From an uncultured Collinsella sp. (GTDB taxonomy: Bacteria; Actinomycetota; Coriobacteriia; Coriobacteriales; Coriobacteriaceae), in assembly GCA_958445895.1 (NCBI GenBank), contig CAUCTV010000002.1, positions 30,681-94,680 on the forward strand: a stretch of 64,000 nt of DNA, given 5' to 3'. Under the pieces are notes generated by a model, which was given only the letters and a program-made list of their open reading frames with translations, had not been told where the DNA came from and ran no database searches. A program made the position numbers and the translations under genes. Shown here piece by piece: positions 16,421 through 24,984 of the stretch (the first letter of the stretch is position 1; each line of letters begins with the position of its first letter).

Positions 16421-17851
16421 ATGGCTCTTTGGGGCGGTCGTTTTGAGGCGGGAGTGGCCGAGGTCACGCAGGAGTTTGGCGCGTCGCTGCCGGTCGACAA
16501 ACATCTCTATAAGCAGGATATCGCCGGTTCTAAGGCGCATGCCAAGATGCTGGCGGCCCAGGGCATCATCAGTGCCGAGGATGAGCAGACGATTGCCGAG
16601 GGCCTGACTGGAATCGAACAGGATATCGATGTCGGCAACTTCACCTTCGATATCAACGACGAGGACATCCATATGTCTATCGAGAGCGAGCTGACGCGTC
16701 GCATCGGCGAGGCCGGCAAGCGTCTGCACACCGGCCGTTCGCGCAACGACCAGGTGGCGACCGATACGCGCCTTGGCGTCAAGGCGTTGGCCAAGGAGCT
16801 CATGGAGGCCAACCTGCAGTTGCGCCATGTGCTGGTGGATGCGGCCAAGAAGTACGACAAGGTGATTCTGCCGGGTTACACGCACATGCAGCATGCTCAG
16901 CCCGTGCTGCTGTCACATCATCTGCTGGCGTATTCCTGGATGTTCGCGCGCGACTTTACACGTCTGAAGGCCGCCTTTGATGCCGCCGACAACTGCCCGC
17001 TGGGTGCTGCCGCGCTTGCCGGTACGAGCTATCCGCTCGATCGCCAGATGACGGCTGCCGAGCTTGGCTTTGCGGGCGTGATTCCTAACTCACTCGATGC
17101 TGTTTCCGACCGTGATTTCCTGCTCGATCTGCATTACGCCGGCTCCGTCATGGCGATGCACCTGTCGCGTCTTTCCGAGGAGATCGTGCTGTGGTCGAGC
17201 TCTGAATTTGGCTTTATCACGCTTTCCGACTCGTACTCCACCGGCTCGTCCATCATGCCGCAGAAGAAGAACCCCGACTTTGCTGAGCTTATCCGCGGCA
17301 AGAGCGGCCGTGTGTATGGCAACCTGGTGCAGCTGCTCGTGACCATGAAGGGCTTGCCGCTTGCTTATAACAAGGACTTGCAGGAGGACAAGGAGGGCGC
17401 GCTCGATACCGCCCATACGCTCATGCAGTGCCTGTCGGTTATGGCCGGCATGATTTCGACCTGGACCGTCAACGAGGATGCCATGGCGCGCGAGTGCGGC
17501 GTGGGTCACCTTGCCGCCACCGACGTTGCCGACTACCTGGCCAAGCGCGGCTTGCCGTTCCGCGAGGCGCACGCCGTGGTGGGGCACCTGGTCCTGATGT
17601 GTGAGAAGCGCGGCTGCAACCTCGAGGACCTGCCGTTTGAGGTGTTCCAGGAGGCAAGCCCGCTCTTTGAGCGCGATATTACCGAGGCTCTCGACATCCC
17701 GTCGATTGTTGCCGCGCGCACGACCGAGGGCGGTACCGCCCCTGCCGCCGTTGCCGTGCAGCTGCAGCGCGCCGAGGCACAACTCGTTGCCGACGAGGGT
17801 GCGTTTGGGTCGCTGACCAAGGTTGTCGAGATAGGGCACGGGGCAAAGTAA
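16421..17851 (+). CDS. argH: Argininosuccinate lyase
   Basis: Cleaves argininosuccinate to arginine and fumarate, the last step of arginine synthesis. 476 residues. It starts with the family N-terminus MALWGGRFEAG. HTGRSRNDQVATD and PGYTHMQHAQPV are the substrate and proton-transfer regions, and the mobile signature loop GSSIMPQKKNPDFAELIRGK contains the catalytic Ser. The start follows GAGAAAGGGGAC; an in-frame ATG 75 bases upstream lacks a good site. No N-acetylglutamate-pathway arg genes are in the window. Confidence 0.97.
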   Translation: MALWGGRFEAGVAEVTQEFGASLPVDKHLYKQDIAGSKAHAKMLAAQGIISAEDEQTIAEGLTGIEQDIDVGNFTFDINDEDIHMSIESELTRRIGEAGKRLHTGRSRNDQVATDTRLGVKALAKELMEANLQLRHVLVDAAKKYDKVILPGYTHMQHAQPVLLSHHLLAYSWMFARDFTRLKAAFDAADNCPLGAAALAGTSYPLDRQMTAAELGFAGVIPNSLDAVSDRDFLLDLHYAGSVMAMHLSRLSEEIVLWSSSEFGFITLSDSYSTGSSIMPQKKNPDFAELIRGKSGRVYGNLVQLLVTMKGLPLAYNKDLQEDKEGALDTAHTLMQCLSVMAGMISTWTVNEDAMARECGVGHLAATDVADYLAKRGLPFREAHAVVGHLVLMCEKRGCNLEDLPFEVFQEASPLFERDITEALDIPSIVAARTTEGGTAPAAVAVQLQRAEAQLVADEGAFGSLTKVVEIGHGAK

Positions 17852-18235
17852 GGTTTTGGCTGAAGCTGCTTTGGCCATTTATTGATAAATCGTTTTGCTT
17901 TTACGGGCGTCTGCTGTTGTGGGCACCCGTATTTTATTGCTATGGGAGAGGGGCTTGTTGAGAACTTCTGGAGGACCTTTGGGCAGGTTGTGAAGGGGGT
18001 ACGTTCACGGGCGGCAATCGACCGTCCGCTCGCTTCGATGCTGTTGATGCGCGGTCGGATGGTACTCTAATCGGGCTTCGAAACAGAAGTGACACATATG
18101 GAACGCTTTAATAAATTGTAGCGTTCCAAAAAACAGCTTTTTGTTTTACTGCAGCTAAAACTCTGTTACGATGCAGTCCAAGCGGGTGCCGGAATGGGAC
18201 TTGGGCACGCGCGAACCTATCTGAAAGGCTACCTT
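17852..18235. other. Intergenic region between argH and ndk
   Basis: 384 bases. It holds a weak terminator-like ACGGG...CCCGT stem with ATTTTATT (17903-17936) and a clean palindrome TGGAACGCT...AGCGTTCCA (18099-18128) without a T-run. A 42-codon frame from ATG 17942 has no ribosome binding site and is not called. Confidence 0.5.
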
Positions 18236-18640
18236 ATGGCTATCGAGAAGACCTTCATCATGATTAAGCCCGACGCCGTGCGCGATCGCAAGATCGGCGA
18301 GATCGTTGCTCGCATTGAGCGCAGCGGCCTTGTCATTGAGCGCATGGAGATGACCACGCTTGAGCGCGCCACCGTCGAGGAGCACTACGCTCATCTGGCC
18401 GACAAGCCTTTCTTTGGCGGTCTCTGCGACTTTATGACGAGCGGTCCGGTCGTCAAGATGGTCGTTTCCGGTCTTTCCGCTGTCTCCAAGATGCGCACCC
18501 TTATGGGCGCTACCAACCCGCTTGATGCTGCCCCCGGCACCATCCGCGGCGACTTCGCTGTCGATGTCAACGCCAACGTGATTCACGGCTCCGACTGCTT
18601 GGAGAACGCCGAGATCGAGATCAAGCGCTTCTTTGGCTAA
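18236..18640 (+). CDS. ndk: Nucleoside diphosphate kinase
   Basis: Transfers the gamma phosphate from ATP to nucleoside diphosphates through a phospho-His intermediate. 134 residues, normal length. EKTFIMIKPDAV is the N-terminal motif. In place of the classic NxxHGSD it reads NVIHGSDCLENAE near residue 113, with the catalytic His in HGSD. GATNPLDAAPGTIRGDF is intact. ATG follows TGAAAGG; an in-frame ATG 14 codons upstream precedes that site and is rejected. A strong terminator follows, so it is monocistronic. Confidence 0.97.
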   Translation: MAIEKTFIMIKPDAVRDRKIGEIVARIERSGLVIERMEMTTLERATVEEHYAHLADKPFFGGLCDFMTSGPVVKMVVSGLSAVSKMRTLMGATNPLDAAPGTIRGDFAVDVNANVIHGSDCLENAEIEIKRFFG

Positions 18641-18678
18641 ACCAGCTTTGACTCCTTAAAGCTGTTAGCGTGTGGCTT

Positions 18679-18714
18679 GGGCGCCGCGGAATTCCATCCG
18701 CGGCGCCCTTTTTA
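18679..18714 (+). terminator. Terminator after ndk
   Basis: GGGCGCCGCGGA / TCCGCGGCGCCC perfect 12-bp stem followed by TTTTTATT. Confidence 0.93.
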
Positions 18715-18755
18715 TTCCAGTGGGTTTTTGAGACATGCCTCAAAATCTACTAAAG

Positions 18756-18789
18756 AGCCCCCGTCCGGAGTGTGTTCCGGGCGGGGGCT
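18756..18789 (-). terminator. Terminator-like stem after rpiB
   Basis: AGCCCCCGTCCGGA / TCCGGGCGGGGGCT, 14-bp stem with one mismatch. On the minus strand it is followed by CTTTAGTAGATTTTG. Confidence 0.7.
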
Positions 18790-18816
18790 GGCGTTAGCGT
18801 ATGGCGTTGTAAGGCT

Positions 18817-19284
18817 TTAAGCCTCGTCGACGACCTTGAGGCCGCGCGTCTGGTCGATCTCGTTGAGGAGATTGACGCGACGCTCGTGGCGGCCGCCCTC
18901 AAACTCGGCGTCGAGCCACTCGTCGACAATCATCTTGGCGAGCTCGGAGCCCACGACGCGGGCGCCAAAGGCCAGCACGTTGGTGTTGTTGTGCATGCGG
19001 GAGAGCTTGGCGCTGAAGGGCTCGGAGCACACGACGGCGCGTACGCCCTCGACCTTGTTGGCAGCCAGGCTGATGCCGACGCCGGTGCCGCAGATCAGGA
19101 TGCCCAGGTCGACGTCGCCGTTGGCAACGGCCTTACCCACCTTGTAGCCGGCGATGGGGTAATCAAAGCTCTCGGAGGTGTCGGTTCCAAAGTTCACGAC
19201 CTCACAGCCGCGCTCCTTCAGGTGCTCGGAAATGATGTTCTTGAGCTCGACGGCGGCGTGGTCGTTACCGATACCAATCTTCAT
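18817..19284 (-). CDS. rpiB: Ribose-5-phosphate isomerase B
   Basis: Interconverts ribose 5-phosphate and ribulose 5-phosphate in the pentose phosphate pathway; some homologues act on allose or galactose phosphates. 155 residues. MKIGIGNDHAAVELK carries the phosphate-binding start. CGTGVGISLAANKVEGVRAV holds the catalytic Cys at the ICGTGVG loop, and NNTNVLAFGARVVG follows. ATG is preceded by AGAGGAA. The intact Cys and no adjacent LacA/LacB partner favour RpiB. It diverges from the desulfidase-like gene. Confidence 0.94.
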   Translation of the reverse strand: MKIGIGNDHAAVELKNIISEHLKERGCEVVNFGTDTSESFDYPIAGYKVGKAVANGDVDLGILICGTGVGISLAANKVEGVRAVVCSEPFSAKLSRMHNNTNVLAFGARVVGSELAKMIVDEWLDAEFEGGRHERRVNLLNEIDQTRGLKVVDEA

Positions 19285-19555
19285 GAGTGGTTCCTCTCTG
19301 GTCCGTGCGGCGGAATTGCTAAAGGTTTTACCGCGTTCGACTGCATGATAGCGCGACTTTTGTGTAAACGCTCGGGCGTTTTTTGGTCAAACGCTTTAGC
19401 ATGCAACAAGACCGGCTTTTCATGAATGAATGCCGTCGGATTGCGCTTGAACGCCGTCCGTCGGAACTATGGTTGCGGTTTTTGATGCATTGTTATCAAA
19501 TAAAAGAGCTAACTATTATCGAGAGTCCAGTCCGTTATGTAAGCAGGAGATACCT

Positions 19556-20875
19556 ATGCCTACCGATTCCATCCGCGATGCCGCTTTTTGCGATGTCTTG
19601 AACCGCGAGCTTGTCTGTGCGCTCGGCTGCACCGAGCCTATTGCCGTTGCCTATGCAGCGGCGCTGGCGAGCCAGACACTCGGTTGCGAGCCCGATCATA
19701 TGGACGTTGCCTGCTCGGGCAACATCATCAAGAACGTTAAGAGCGTGACCGTGCCCAATTCGGGCGGTATGCACGGTATTGAAGCAGCGGCCGTACTGGG
19801 TGCCGTGGGCGGTGACGCCAAGAGCGCGCTCGAGGTGCTCGAGTGCGTTAACGACGAAGATCGTGCTCGCGTGGCCGAGCTCCTCGTCGATGCCGGTTAC
19901 TGCGATGTGTCGCTTGTCGAGGGTGTGCCCAACCTCTACATCAAGGTGACTGCCACAGCCGGGGGCCATACCGCGGTCGTCGAGATTACCGACCACCACA
20001 CCAATGTCACGTGCCATACGCTCGACGGTATTCCGGTGTGCGGCAAGTCGGCGGGGGAGTGCGCCGCCTGCGCCGAGCGCGTCGTGGCCGAGCGCGCGGC
20101 AGATAACGCCGACACGCCCATGTCGATCGAGTCCATCATCGACTTTATCGAGGGCGGCGACATCGAGAGCGCCCGCGCGGCCGTTGAGCGCCAGATTGAG
20201 CTGAACGGTGCGATCAGTGCCGAGGGCCTCGCGCACGCTTGGGGCGCCGAGGTGGGCCGTACGTTGCTGGGTGCTCGTGCCGATGACGTCGCCTGCCGTG
20301 CCCGTGCCCGTGCGGCCGCCGGGTCCGACGCCCGCATGAACGGTTGCGCGCTGCCGGTCGCCATTGTGTGCGGCTCTGGCAATCAGGGCATTACCTGCGT
20401 ATTGCCCGTCATGGAGTATGCCGAGTACCTGCGCTGCGACCACGATCGCCTGGTGCGCGCCGTAATTCTGTCCGATCTTATCGCCGTGCATATCAAAAGT
20501 TATATTGGTGCGCTCTCGGCGTTTTGCGGTGCTATTTGCGCCGCATGCGGTGCCGGTGCCGCGATTACCTGGCTGTGTGGTGGCACACGCGAGCAGATTG
20601 GCGCGACGGTCTCGAACACGCTCGGCAACGTTGGCGGCATCGTGTGCGATGGCGCCAAGGCAAGCTGCGCCGCCAAGATTTCCGCTGCCGTTGATGCGGC
20701 GATTTTGGGTCACGATATGGCCATGCAGGGTCGCGGCTTCCGCGCCGGCGAGGGCCTCATCCAGGATACCGTCGAGCAGACAATCGCCAGCATGGGCTAC
20801 GTGGGCCGTGTGGGCATGAAGGACACCGACGTCGAGATCCTCAACATCATGATCGGCAAGACTCGGGTTTGCTAG
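19556..20875 (+). CDS. UPF0597-family L-cysteine desulfidase / serine dehydratase-alpha-like protein
   Basis: 439 residues of the UPF0597 (YhaM/CyuA) family, related to the alpha chain of iron-sulfur L-serine dehydratase. Characterised members degrade L-cysteine to pyruvate, ammonia and sulfide using an oxygen-sensitive [4Fe-4S] cluster. Evidence: ELVCALGCTEPIAVAYAAALA at the N-terminus, ACSGNIIKNVKSVTVPNSGG, VCGSGNQGITCVLPV near residue 270, and GAICAACGAGAAI, which supply candidate cluster cysteines. ATG follows GCAGGAGA. The stop codon lies inside a 16-bp palindrome (20871-20906). An adjacent transporter, common for this family, is absent. Confidence 0.88.
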   Translation: MPTDSIRDAAFCDVLNRELVCALGCTEPIAVAYAAALASQTLGCEPDHMDVACSGNIIKNVKSVTVPNSGGMHGIEAAAVLGAVGGDAKSALEVLECVNDEDRARVAELLVDAGYCDVSLVEGVPNLYIKVTATAGGHTAVVEITDHHTNVTCHTLDGIPVCGKSAGECAACAERVVAERAADNADTPMSIESIIDFIEGGDIESARAAVERQIELNGAISAEGLAHAWGAEVGRTLLGARADDVACRARARAAAGSDARMNGCALPVAIVCGSGNQGITCVLPVMEYAEYLRCDHDRLVRAVILSDLIAVHIKSYIGALSAFCGAICAACGAGAAITWLCGGTREQIGATVSNTLGNVGGIVCDGAKASCAAKISAAVDAAILGHDMAMQGRGFRAGEGLIQDTVEQTIASMGYVGRVGMKDTDVEILNIMIGKTRVC

Positions 20876-20906
20876 CTACGCAGTTTTACCAAACTGCGTA
20901 GCTAGC
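20871..20906. repeat. 16-bp perfect palindrome over the stop codon
   Basis: GCTAGCTACGCAGTTT pairs with AAACTGCGTAGCTAGC around TACC. It contains the TAG stop of the desulfidase-like gene. There is no T-run, so it may stabilise the 3' end or act with the NP2 element just downstream. Confidence 0.85.
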
Positions 20907-20918
20907 CGACGCTGCAAA

Positions 20919-21010
20919 CGTCCCTAAGCGGCAATCTGCCTTTCAATCGTCGGGCATGGCCAGAAGGCCTATGCCCTCCTCTTTCAAGGCACATTGCTCG
21001 CTTAGGGGCG
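20919..21010. repeat. Nested palindrome family NP2, copy A
   Basis: Outer arms 20919-20942 and 20986-21010 (about 21 pairs with small bulges). Conserved inner left block TCAATCGTCG, an inner hairpin (GGGCATGGCC / GGCC-T-ATGCCC), and inner right block TCCTCTTTC. Located in a convergent intergenic gap. Confidence 0.88.
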
Positions 21011-21064
21011 TTTTCGCTGACTTATGCTCAACCTGCGGCGTTATTTTCTTTTAGGCTTGGGGCC

Positions 21065-21823
21065 TTACGACAGTTCGTCGGCTATTTGGTGTTCGTAGAA
21101 GGCTTCTACTACGGCGTTGAAATCGCGGGCGAAGTCTTCCATGGTGCCGCGCCAGGTGGCTCGGCTTGGTTTGCCTTGGCCCACATAGGCAGTTTGGATA
21201 CCGCAGGCGGGGCTGGGGAAGTCGCGCTTGGGGTCGTTGCCCACCATGAGAACCTCATGCGGCTCGAGCCCCATGACCTGCAGCTGCTCTAGATAGTATG
21301 TGGCATCTGGCTTGCAGCGCGTGGTGTTGCCCATGTGCGTCACGAGCTCGAAGGGCGCGTCTGTCAGCTCGCCCCAGCCCATGCGACACTCGATGGCGCC
21401 TTGAGGAAAGCTGGGGTTGGTGAAGAGCGCGCAGCGCAGCCCTGCGTCCTGTACCGCCTGAAGCGCGGCGTGCGCACCCGGCATGGCTTTCGCATTGATC
21501 ATGTCATCGTTCTTGTGCGGCAGGACTTCGCGGTCGTAGTAGGTAAACGCCTCGTAGATAAGCGGGTCCGAGAGGCAAATGCCGCACCGGCGCTCAACCT
21601 CTTCTTGGTAGAACTCAAGATTGGTGCGATTATCCGTGCTGCTGCGGCGGTTGGCGTTGAGGTCGACCAAGATGGTGCCGAGGCGTGCCATCGTGCCACC
21701 GCGGCTGCGGCGACCAATATCCGCGAGCATCGACGAGACATCCTTAAAATAGCGAAGGATGAACGCGTTGAGGTTGATGCTAAGAAGCGTTTCGTCCATA
21801 TCGAAAACGACTGCTTTGAGCAC
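21065..21823 (-). CDS. HAD-superfamily hydrolase
   Basis: 252-residue HAD phosphatase. Motif I is VVFDMDETLLS at the N-terminus. The motif II Thr is in CALFTNPSF, the motif III Lys in TRCKPDATYYLEQL, and motif IV in VLMVGNDPKRDFPSPACGIQTAYVG. A helical C1 cap lies between motifs I and II. The start codon is GTG, with AAAGG 7 bases upstream. It runs opposite to rpsA. The substrate is unknown; the type resembles broad-specificity phosphoglycolate phosphatase-like enzymes. Confidence 0.85.
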   Translation of the reverse strand: MLKAVVFDMDETLLSINLNAFILRYFKDVSSMLADIGRRSRGGTMARLGTILVDLNANRRSSTDNRTNLEFYQEEVERRCGICLSDPLIYEAFTYYDREVLPHKNDDMINAKAMPGAHAALQAVQDAGLRCALFTNPSFPQGAIECRMGWGELTDAPFELVTHMGNTTRCKPDATYYLEQLQVMGLEPHEVLMVGNDPKRDFPSPACGIQTAYVGQGKPSRATWRGTMEDFARDFNAVVEAFYEHQIADELS

Positions 21824-22138
21824 ACGGGCACCTTTCTCGATAAATCGTTCCAGAATCGTTGGCTCCGAATACTTTACCCCAAAGCCGTATGCCTAACTGC
21901 CTATCGTCAACTTATGGAGACGGTCGTCAACAAGATTGCGAAAAAGTCTCCATACGAGTAAAAAATCGCAGTTCACGCTTGAAATCGAAATGATTTCCCC
22001 GTAACCTATACGAACGTGATTGCATAAGCGTCACATTAGTATCTGTCGGCTCCCGAGTGTTCCTAAACGTTGTGTGCTTGTCGCACCCTTCTGTAGGTCC
22101 TAGCAATCGGGGCCCCGTAGTTCGAAAGGGGTCCACCT
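21824..22138. other. Divergent region between the HAD gene and rpsA
   Basis: 315 bases. The last 35 bases before rpsA hold GGGGCCCC and a GGGGTCC repeat next to the Shine-Dalgarno GAAAGGGG, so the start can be partly paired. This could be an autoregulatory leader, as known for S1 in other bacteria, but nothing specific is proven. No convincing promoter boxes were found. Confidence 0.4.
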
Positions 22139-23305
22139 TTGAGTGAGATTCAGAACTCGTCCATTTTCTCTCTTGACGATGTCAACGAGGAGGAGATGAA
22201 CAACCTCATCGACGGTACGATTACCGACTTTGATGAGGGCGATCTCGTTAACGGCACTGTCGTTAAGATCGAGCATGACGAGGTGCTCGTTGACATCGGA
22301 TTCAAGTCCGAGGGCGTTATCCCGGTCCGCGAGCTGTCCATCCGCAAGGACGCTAACCCTGCAGACATCGTTGCACTCGGTGATCCCATCGAGGCCCTCG
22401 TTCTCCAGAAGGAGGACAAGGACGGTCGTCTGGTCCTGTCCAAGAAGCGTGCCGAGTACGAGCGTGCTTGGAACCGCATCGAGGAGAAGTTCAACTCCGG
22501 CGAGAACGTCGAGGGCGAGGTTATCGAGGTTGTCAAGGGCGGCCTGATCCTCGACATCGGCCTGCGTGGCTTCCTGCCCGCTTCCCTCGTCGACCTCCGT
22601 CGCGTCAAGGACCTCACCTCCTACATGGGCACCCGCATCGAGGCCCGCGTCATCGAGATGGACCGCAACCGCAACAACGTCGTCCTCTCCCGTCGCGTCG
22701 TGCTCGAGGAGTCCCGTAAGGCCGAGCGCTCCGAGATCCTGTCCAAGCTCAAGTCTGGCATGCGTCTCCAGGGCACCGTTTCCTCCATCGTCGACTTCGG
22801 CGCCTTCGTCGACCTCGGCGGCATCGACGGCCTTATCCACATCTCTGAGCTCTCCTGGAACCACGTCAACCATCCTTCTGAGGTTGTCAAGGTCGGCCAG
22901 GAGGTCGAGGTCGAGGTTCTCGACGTCGATCTCAACCGCGAGCGCATCTCCCTGGGTCTCAAGCAGACCACCGAGGATCCGTGGCGCGCACTGGTCAAGA
23001 AGTACCCCGTCGGCGCTATCGTCGAGGGCACTGTGACCAAGCTTGTCCCGTTCGGCGCTTTCGTCGACCTGGGCGAGGGCATCGAGGGCCTGGTGCACAT
23101 CTCCGAGATGGCCAACAAGCACGTCGATCAGCCTTCTCAGGTCACCCACGTGGGCGACAAGGTTCAGGTCAAGGTCATGGAGATCGACCTCGACCGTCGT
23201 CGTATCTCCCTGTCCATGAAGTCTGCTGCTGAGACTCTGGGCGTCGAGATTGAGGTTACCCCGCTGCCTTCCGAGAAGAAGGACGAGGAGACCGACGCCG
23301 AGTAA
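22139..23305 (+). CDS. rpsA: Ribosomal protein S1 (four S1 domains)
   Basis: 388-residue S1 protein. Four S1/OB repeats occupy about residues 29-98, 115-181, 200-269 and 285-355, each with the GxVxxIxxFGAFVDLG...GLIHISE pattern (clearest in repeats 3 and 4). It binds mRNA on the 30S subunit. The start codon is TTG, placed 7 bases after GAAAGGGG; no ATG fits. The C-terminus is acidic. Four domains rather than six is usual for Actinobacteria. Codon use is strongly biased (CGT, GGC, AAG), as expected for a highly expressed gene. Confidence 0.93.
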   Translation: MSEIQNSSIFSLDDVNEEEMNNLIDGTITDFDEGDLVNGTVVKIEHDEVLVDIGFKSEGVIPVRELSIRKDANPADIVALGDPIEALVLQKEDKDGRLVLSKKRAEYERAWNRIEEKFNSGENVEGEVIEVVKGGLILDIGLRGFLPASLVDLRRVKDLTSYMGTRIEARVIEMDRNRNNVVLSRRVVLEESRKAERSEILSKLKSGMRLQGTVSSIVDFGAFVDLGGIDGLIHISELSWNHVNHPSEVVKVGQEVEVEVLDVDLNRERISLGLKQTTEDPWRALVKKYPVGAIVEGTVTKLVPFGAFVDLGEGIEGLVHISEMANKHVDQPSQVTHVGDKVQVKVMEIDLDRRRISLSMKSAAETLGVEIEVTPLPSEKKDEETDAE

Positions 23306-23643
23306 ATCGGTTGACGATCACTTGTTTAAGGGATCCGTCCGTAATGGACGGGTCCCTTTTTACATTTGGCGGTGAAATGCACGATGCTACCCGGGCGCAA
23401 TTTTGTCCGGGCTATCCGTTTGCTATTGGCTTGTCGGTGCATAAAATATGCCGACATCCCGCCTCGGGGAGGAGGCGGGAACGCACTGAGTAGACGGAGG
23501 GGTGCGGAGCGCGGTCGCGTCTCGACTGACGACGTTGCCCATCGACAAGCCTATTGTACTGCATGGCGTGGTTCTTGGTTTATCGTGTCGAACGCTTGTG
23601 TTGTGCCATTGCCAATAGCGACGGTGTGCTACACTCTTGCACT
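23306..23643. other. Intergenic region between rpsA and rnpB
   Basis: 338 bases. It contains the rpsA terminator, a perfect 9-bp hairpin TCCCGCCTC / GAGGCGGGA (23457-23480) without a T-run, and a TACACT box at about 23631 fitting an rnpB promoter. I see no protein gene here. Confidence 0.5.
23328..23362 (+). terminator. Terminator after rpsA
   Basis: AAGGG-A-TCCGTCC / GGACGG-G-TCCCTT stem followed by TTTTTA. Confidence 0.9.
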
Positions 23644-24005
23644 GCTGAGTGGGCCAGACGGTCGCGCGATGTGCTGCTTGCAGCACGCGTGAGGAAAGTC
23701 CGGGCTCCAGAGGGCGGGATGCCGGCTAACGGCCGGGCGGAGTGATCCGACGGAAAGCGCCGCAGAAAAGAAGACTCCCACCTGCGCCGCAAGGCGTAAA
23801 GGGAAAAGCTGAAACGGTGGTGTAAGAGACCACCAGCGTCGTGGCAACACGGCGGCTTGGCAAGCCCCATCCGGAGCAAGCGCGAATAGGAACGCTATGG
23901 GCCGGCCCGGTCCGCGTTCGGGTAGCGTGCGTGGAGCTGCACGGTAACGTGCAGACAAGATAAATGACCGTTCACGACAGAACCCGGCTTATAGGCCCAC
24001 TCAGC
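23644..24005 (+). ncRNA. rnpB: RNase P RNA
   Basis: 362-base RNA subunit of RNase P, which matures tRNA 5' ends. The ends pair as GCTGAGTGGGCC with GGCCCACTCAGC (P1). The universal core is present: GAGGAAAGTCCGGGCTCC near 23690, then AGGGTGAAA-like AGGGAAAAGCTGAAACGGTG, then GCAAGCCCCATCCGGAGCAAG, and near the 3' end ACAGAACCCGGCTTATAGGCCC (P4 strand with CRIV/CRV). The layout is bacterial type A. An NP2 palindrome begins 18 bases after its 3' end. Confidence 0.96.
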
Positions 24006-24022
24006 TTTCTTGTTGACGCTGC

Positions 24023-24120
24023 GACGGCGTCAGCTGGCCGATTTGGTGCTCATTCGTCGGTCGCCGCCATAAGGCGTGCTCCCTCCTCTTTCGGGCCAAA
24101 TCGACTCAGCTGGCGCCGTC
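24023..24120. repeat. Nested palindrome family NP2, copy B
   Basis: Outer arms 24023-24046 and 24096-24120: GACGGCG/CGCCGTC, CAGCTG/CAGCTG and CGATTTGG/CCAAATCG, separated by small internal loops. The conserved inner block ATTCGTCGG, a CGCC/GGCG hairpin and CTCCTCTTTC match copies A, C and D. Confidence 0.85.
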
Positions 24121-24203
24121 TCGCTGTTTTTGTCTGATCATCGGCGGTTCCGTTCTTAGCGTCTCGCTGTAATTGCCTGGTCATCGGCGGTTCCATTCTT
24201 TTT
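24118..24203 (+). repeat. 43-base tandem direct repeat
   Basis: Two units start at 24118 and 24161 with GTCTCGCTGT and share TCATCGGCGGTTCC then TTCTT. About 80 percent identical by eye. The first unit begins in the last bases of NP2 copy B. Confidence 0.75.
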
Positions 24204-24280
24204 ACTGGGGTTTTCGGTACGGGCTTTGCCGTATTATTGAGGCTGTTTGTTGCCGCACTTTATTCAGTTGAGGGGCTTTG

Positions 24281-24916
24281 TTGGACAGCTATTTTACTCT
24301 GCAATCGAATATTGAGGCTTCGGGCGAGTTTGTGGACCGCAAGAGCCGGTTTATTGCCCAGCTGGTCCATATTGAGTCCGAGGATGAGGCAAATGCCTTT
24401 ATCGAGATGGTTCGCAAGCGTCATTACGACGCGCGGCATAATGTTCCCGCGTGGATTTTGGTCGATGGACGCGAGCGCCAGAGCGATGACGGTGAGCCGA
24501 GCCGCACGAGTGGCATGCCGACGCTCGAGGTGCTTCGCGGCGCAGAGCTCAAAAATGTTTGCTGCGTGGTGACGCGCTATTTTGGTGGCACGCTGTTGGG
24601 GCCCGGTGGCTTGGTGCGCGCCTATACCGCTGCGACGCAGGCGGCGGTGGCCGCGGCTCAGGAGGCCGGGCAGATCGTTGAGATGACAAGCGTCGTGCCG
24701 GTTGACGTGCGTGTGGCCTATCCGCAGTATGAGCAGGTGCTTCGTTTGGCGCAGGATTCGGGTGCCAAGGTTTCGGATACCGATTACGCGGATGCCGTGA
24801 CGATTCATTTGGTGTTCAAAGCGGGGGAGCAGGAGCCGTTTTGCGCTAAGATGCGCGAGCTTATGGCGGGGCGTGAGGAGATTGAGGCCGGCGCTCCCGA
24901 ATTTGCCGAGTTCTAA
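24281..24916 (+). CDS. yigZ: YigZ/IMPACT family protein
   Basis: 211 residues of the YigZ (UPF0029/IMPACT) family, of uncertain function and structurally similar to RNA-binding translation-factor domains. The N-terminal domain contains EFVDRKSRFIAQLVHIES, ARHNVPAWILVDGRERQSDDGEPSRTSGMP and TRYFGGTLLGPGGLVRAYTAAT, all signature blocks. The C-terminal about 75 residues are the DUF1949 ferredoxin-like domain. Two adjacent TTG codons lead the frame; I chose the second (24281), 5 bases after GAGGGG. No ATG is available. Confidence 0.92.
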   Translation: MDSYFTLQSNIEASGEFVDRKSRFIAQLVHIESEDEANAFIEMVRKRHYDARHNVPAWILVDGRERQSDDGEPSRTSGMPTLEVLRGAELKNVCCVVTRYFGGTLLGPGGLVRAYTAATQAAVAAAQEAGQIVEMTSVVPVDVRVAYPQYEQVLRLAQDSGAKVSDTDYADAVTIHLVFKAGEQEPFCAKMRELMAGREEIEAGAPEFAEF

Positions 24917-24971
24917 CGGCGACGACCGGCGTGCTTTTGGATGGATCCTAAGCGCGCCGGCCGTCGTTTTA
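24915..24971. terminator. Terminator between convergent genes
   Basis: ACGACCGGCG pairs with CGCCGGCCGTCGT (bulged) and is followed by TTTTA on the plus strand. It lies between yigZ and the convergent C_GCAxxG_C_C gene. Confidence 0.6.
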
Positions 24972-24984
24972 CTGTTGCTGTCGA

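Noticed and set aside
17942..18070. 42-codon frame after argH
   Set aside because: No ribosome binding site, ordinary base composition, and no sign of coding constraint.
20919..21010. CRISPR repeats among the intergenic palindromes
   Set aside because: Copies are dispersed single units kilobases apart without regular spacers or cas genes.
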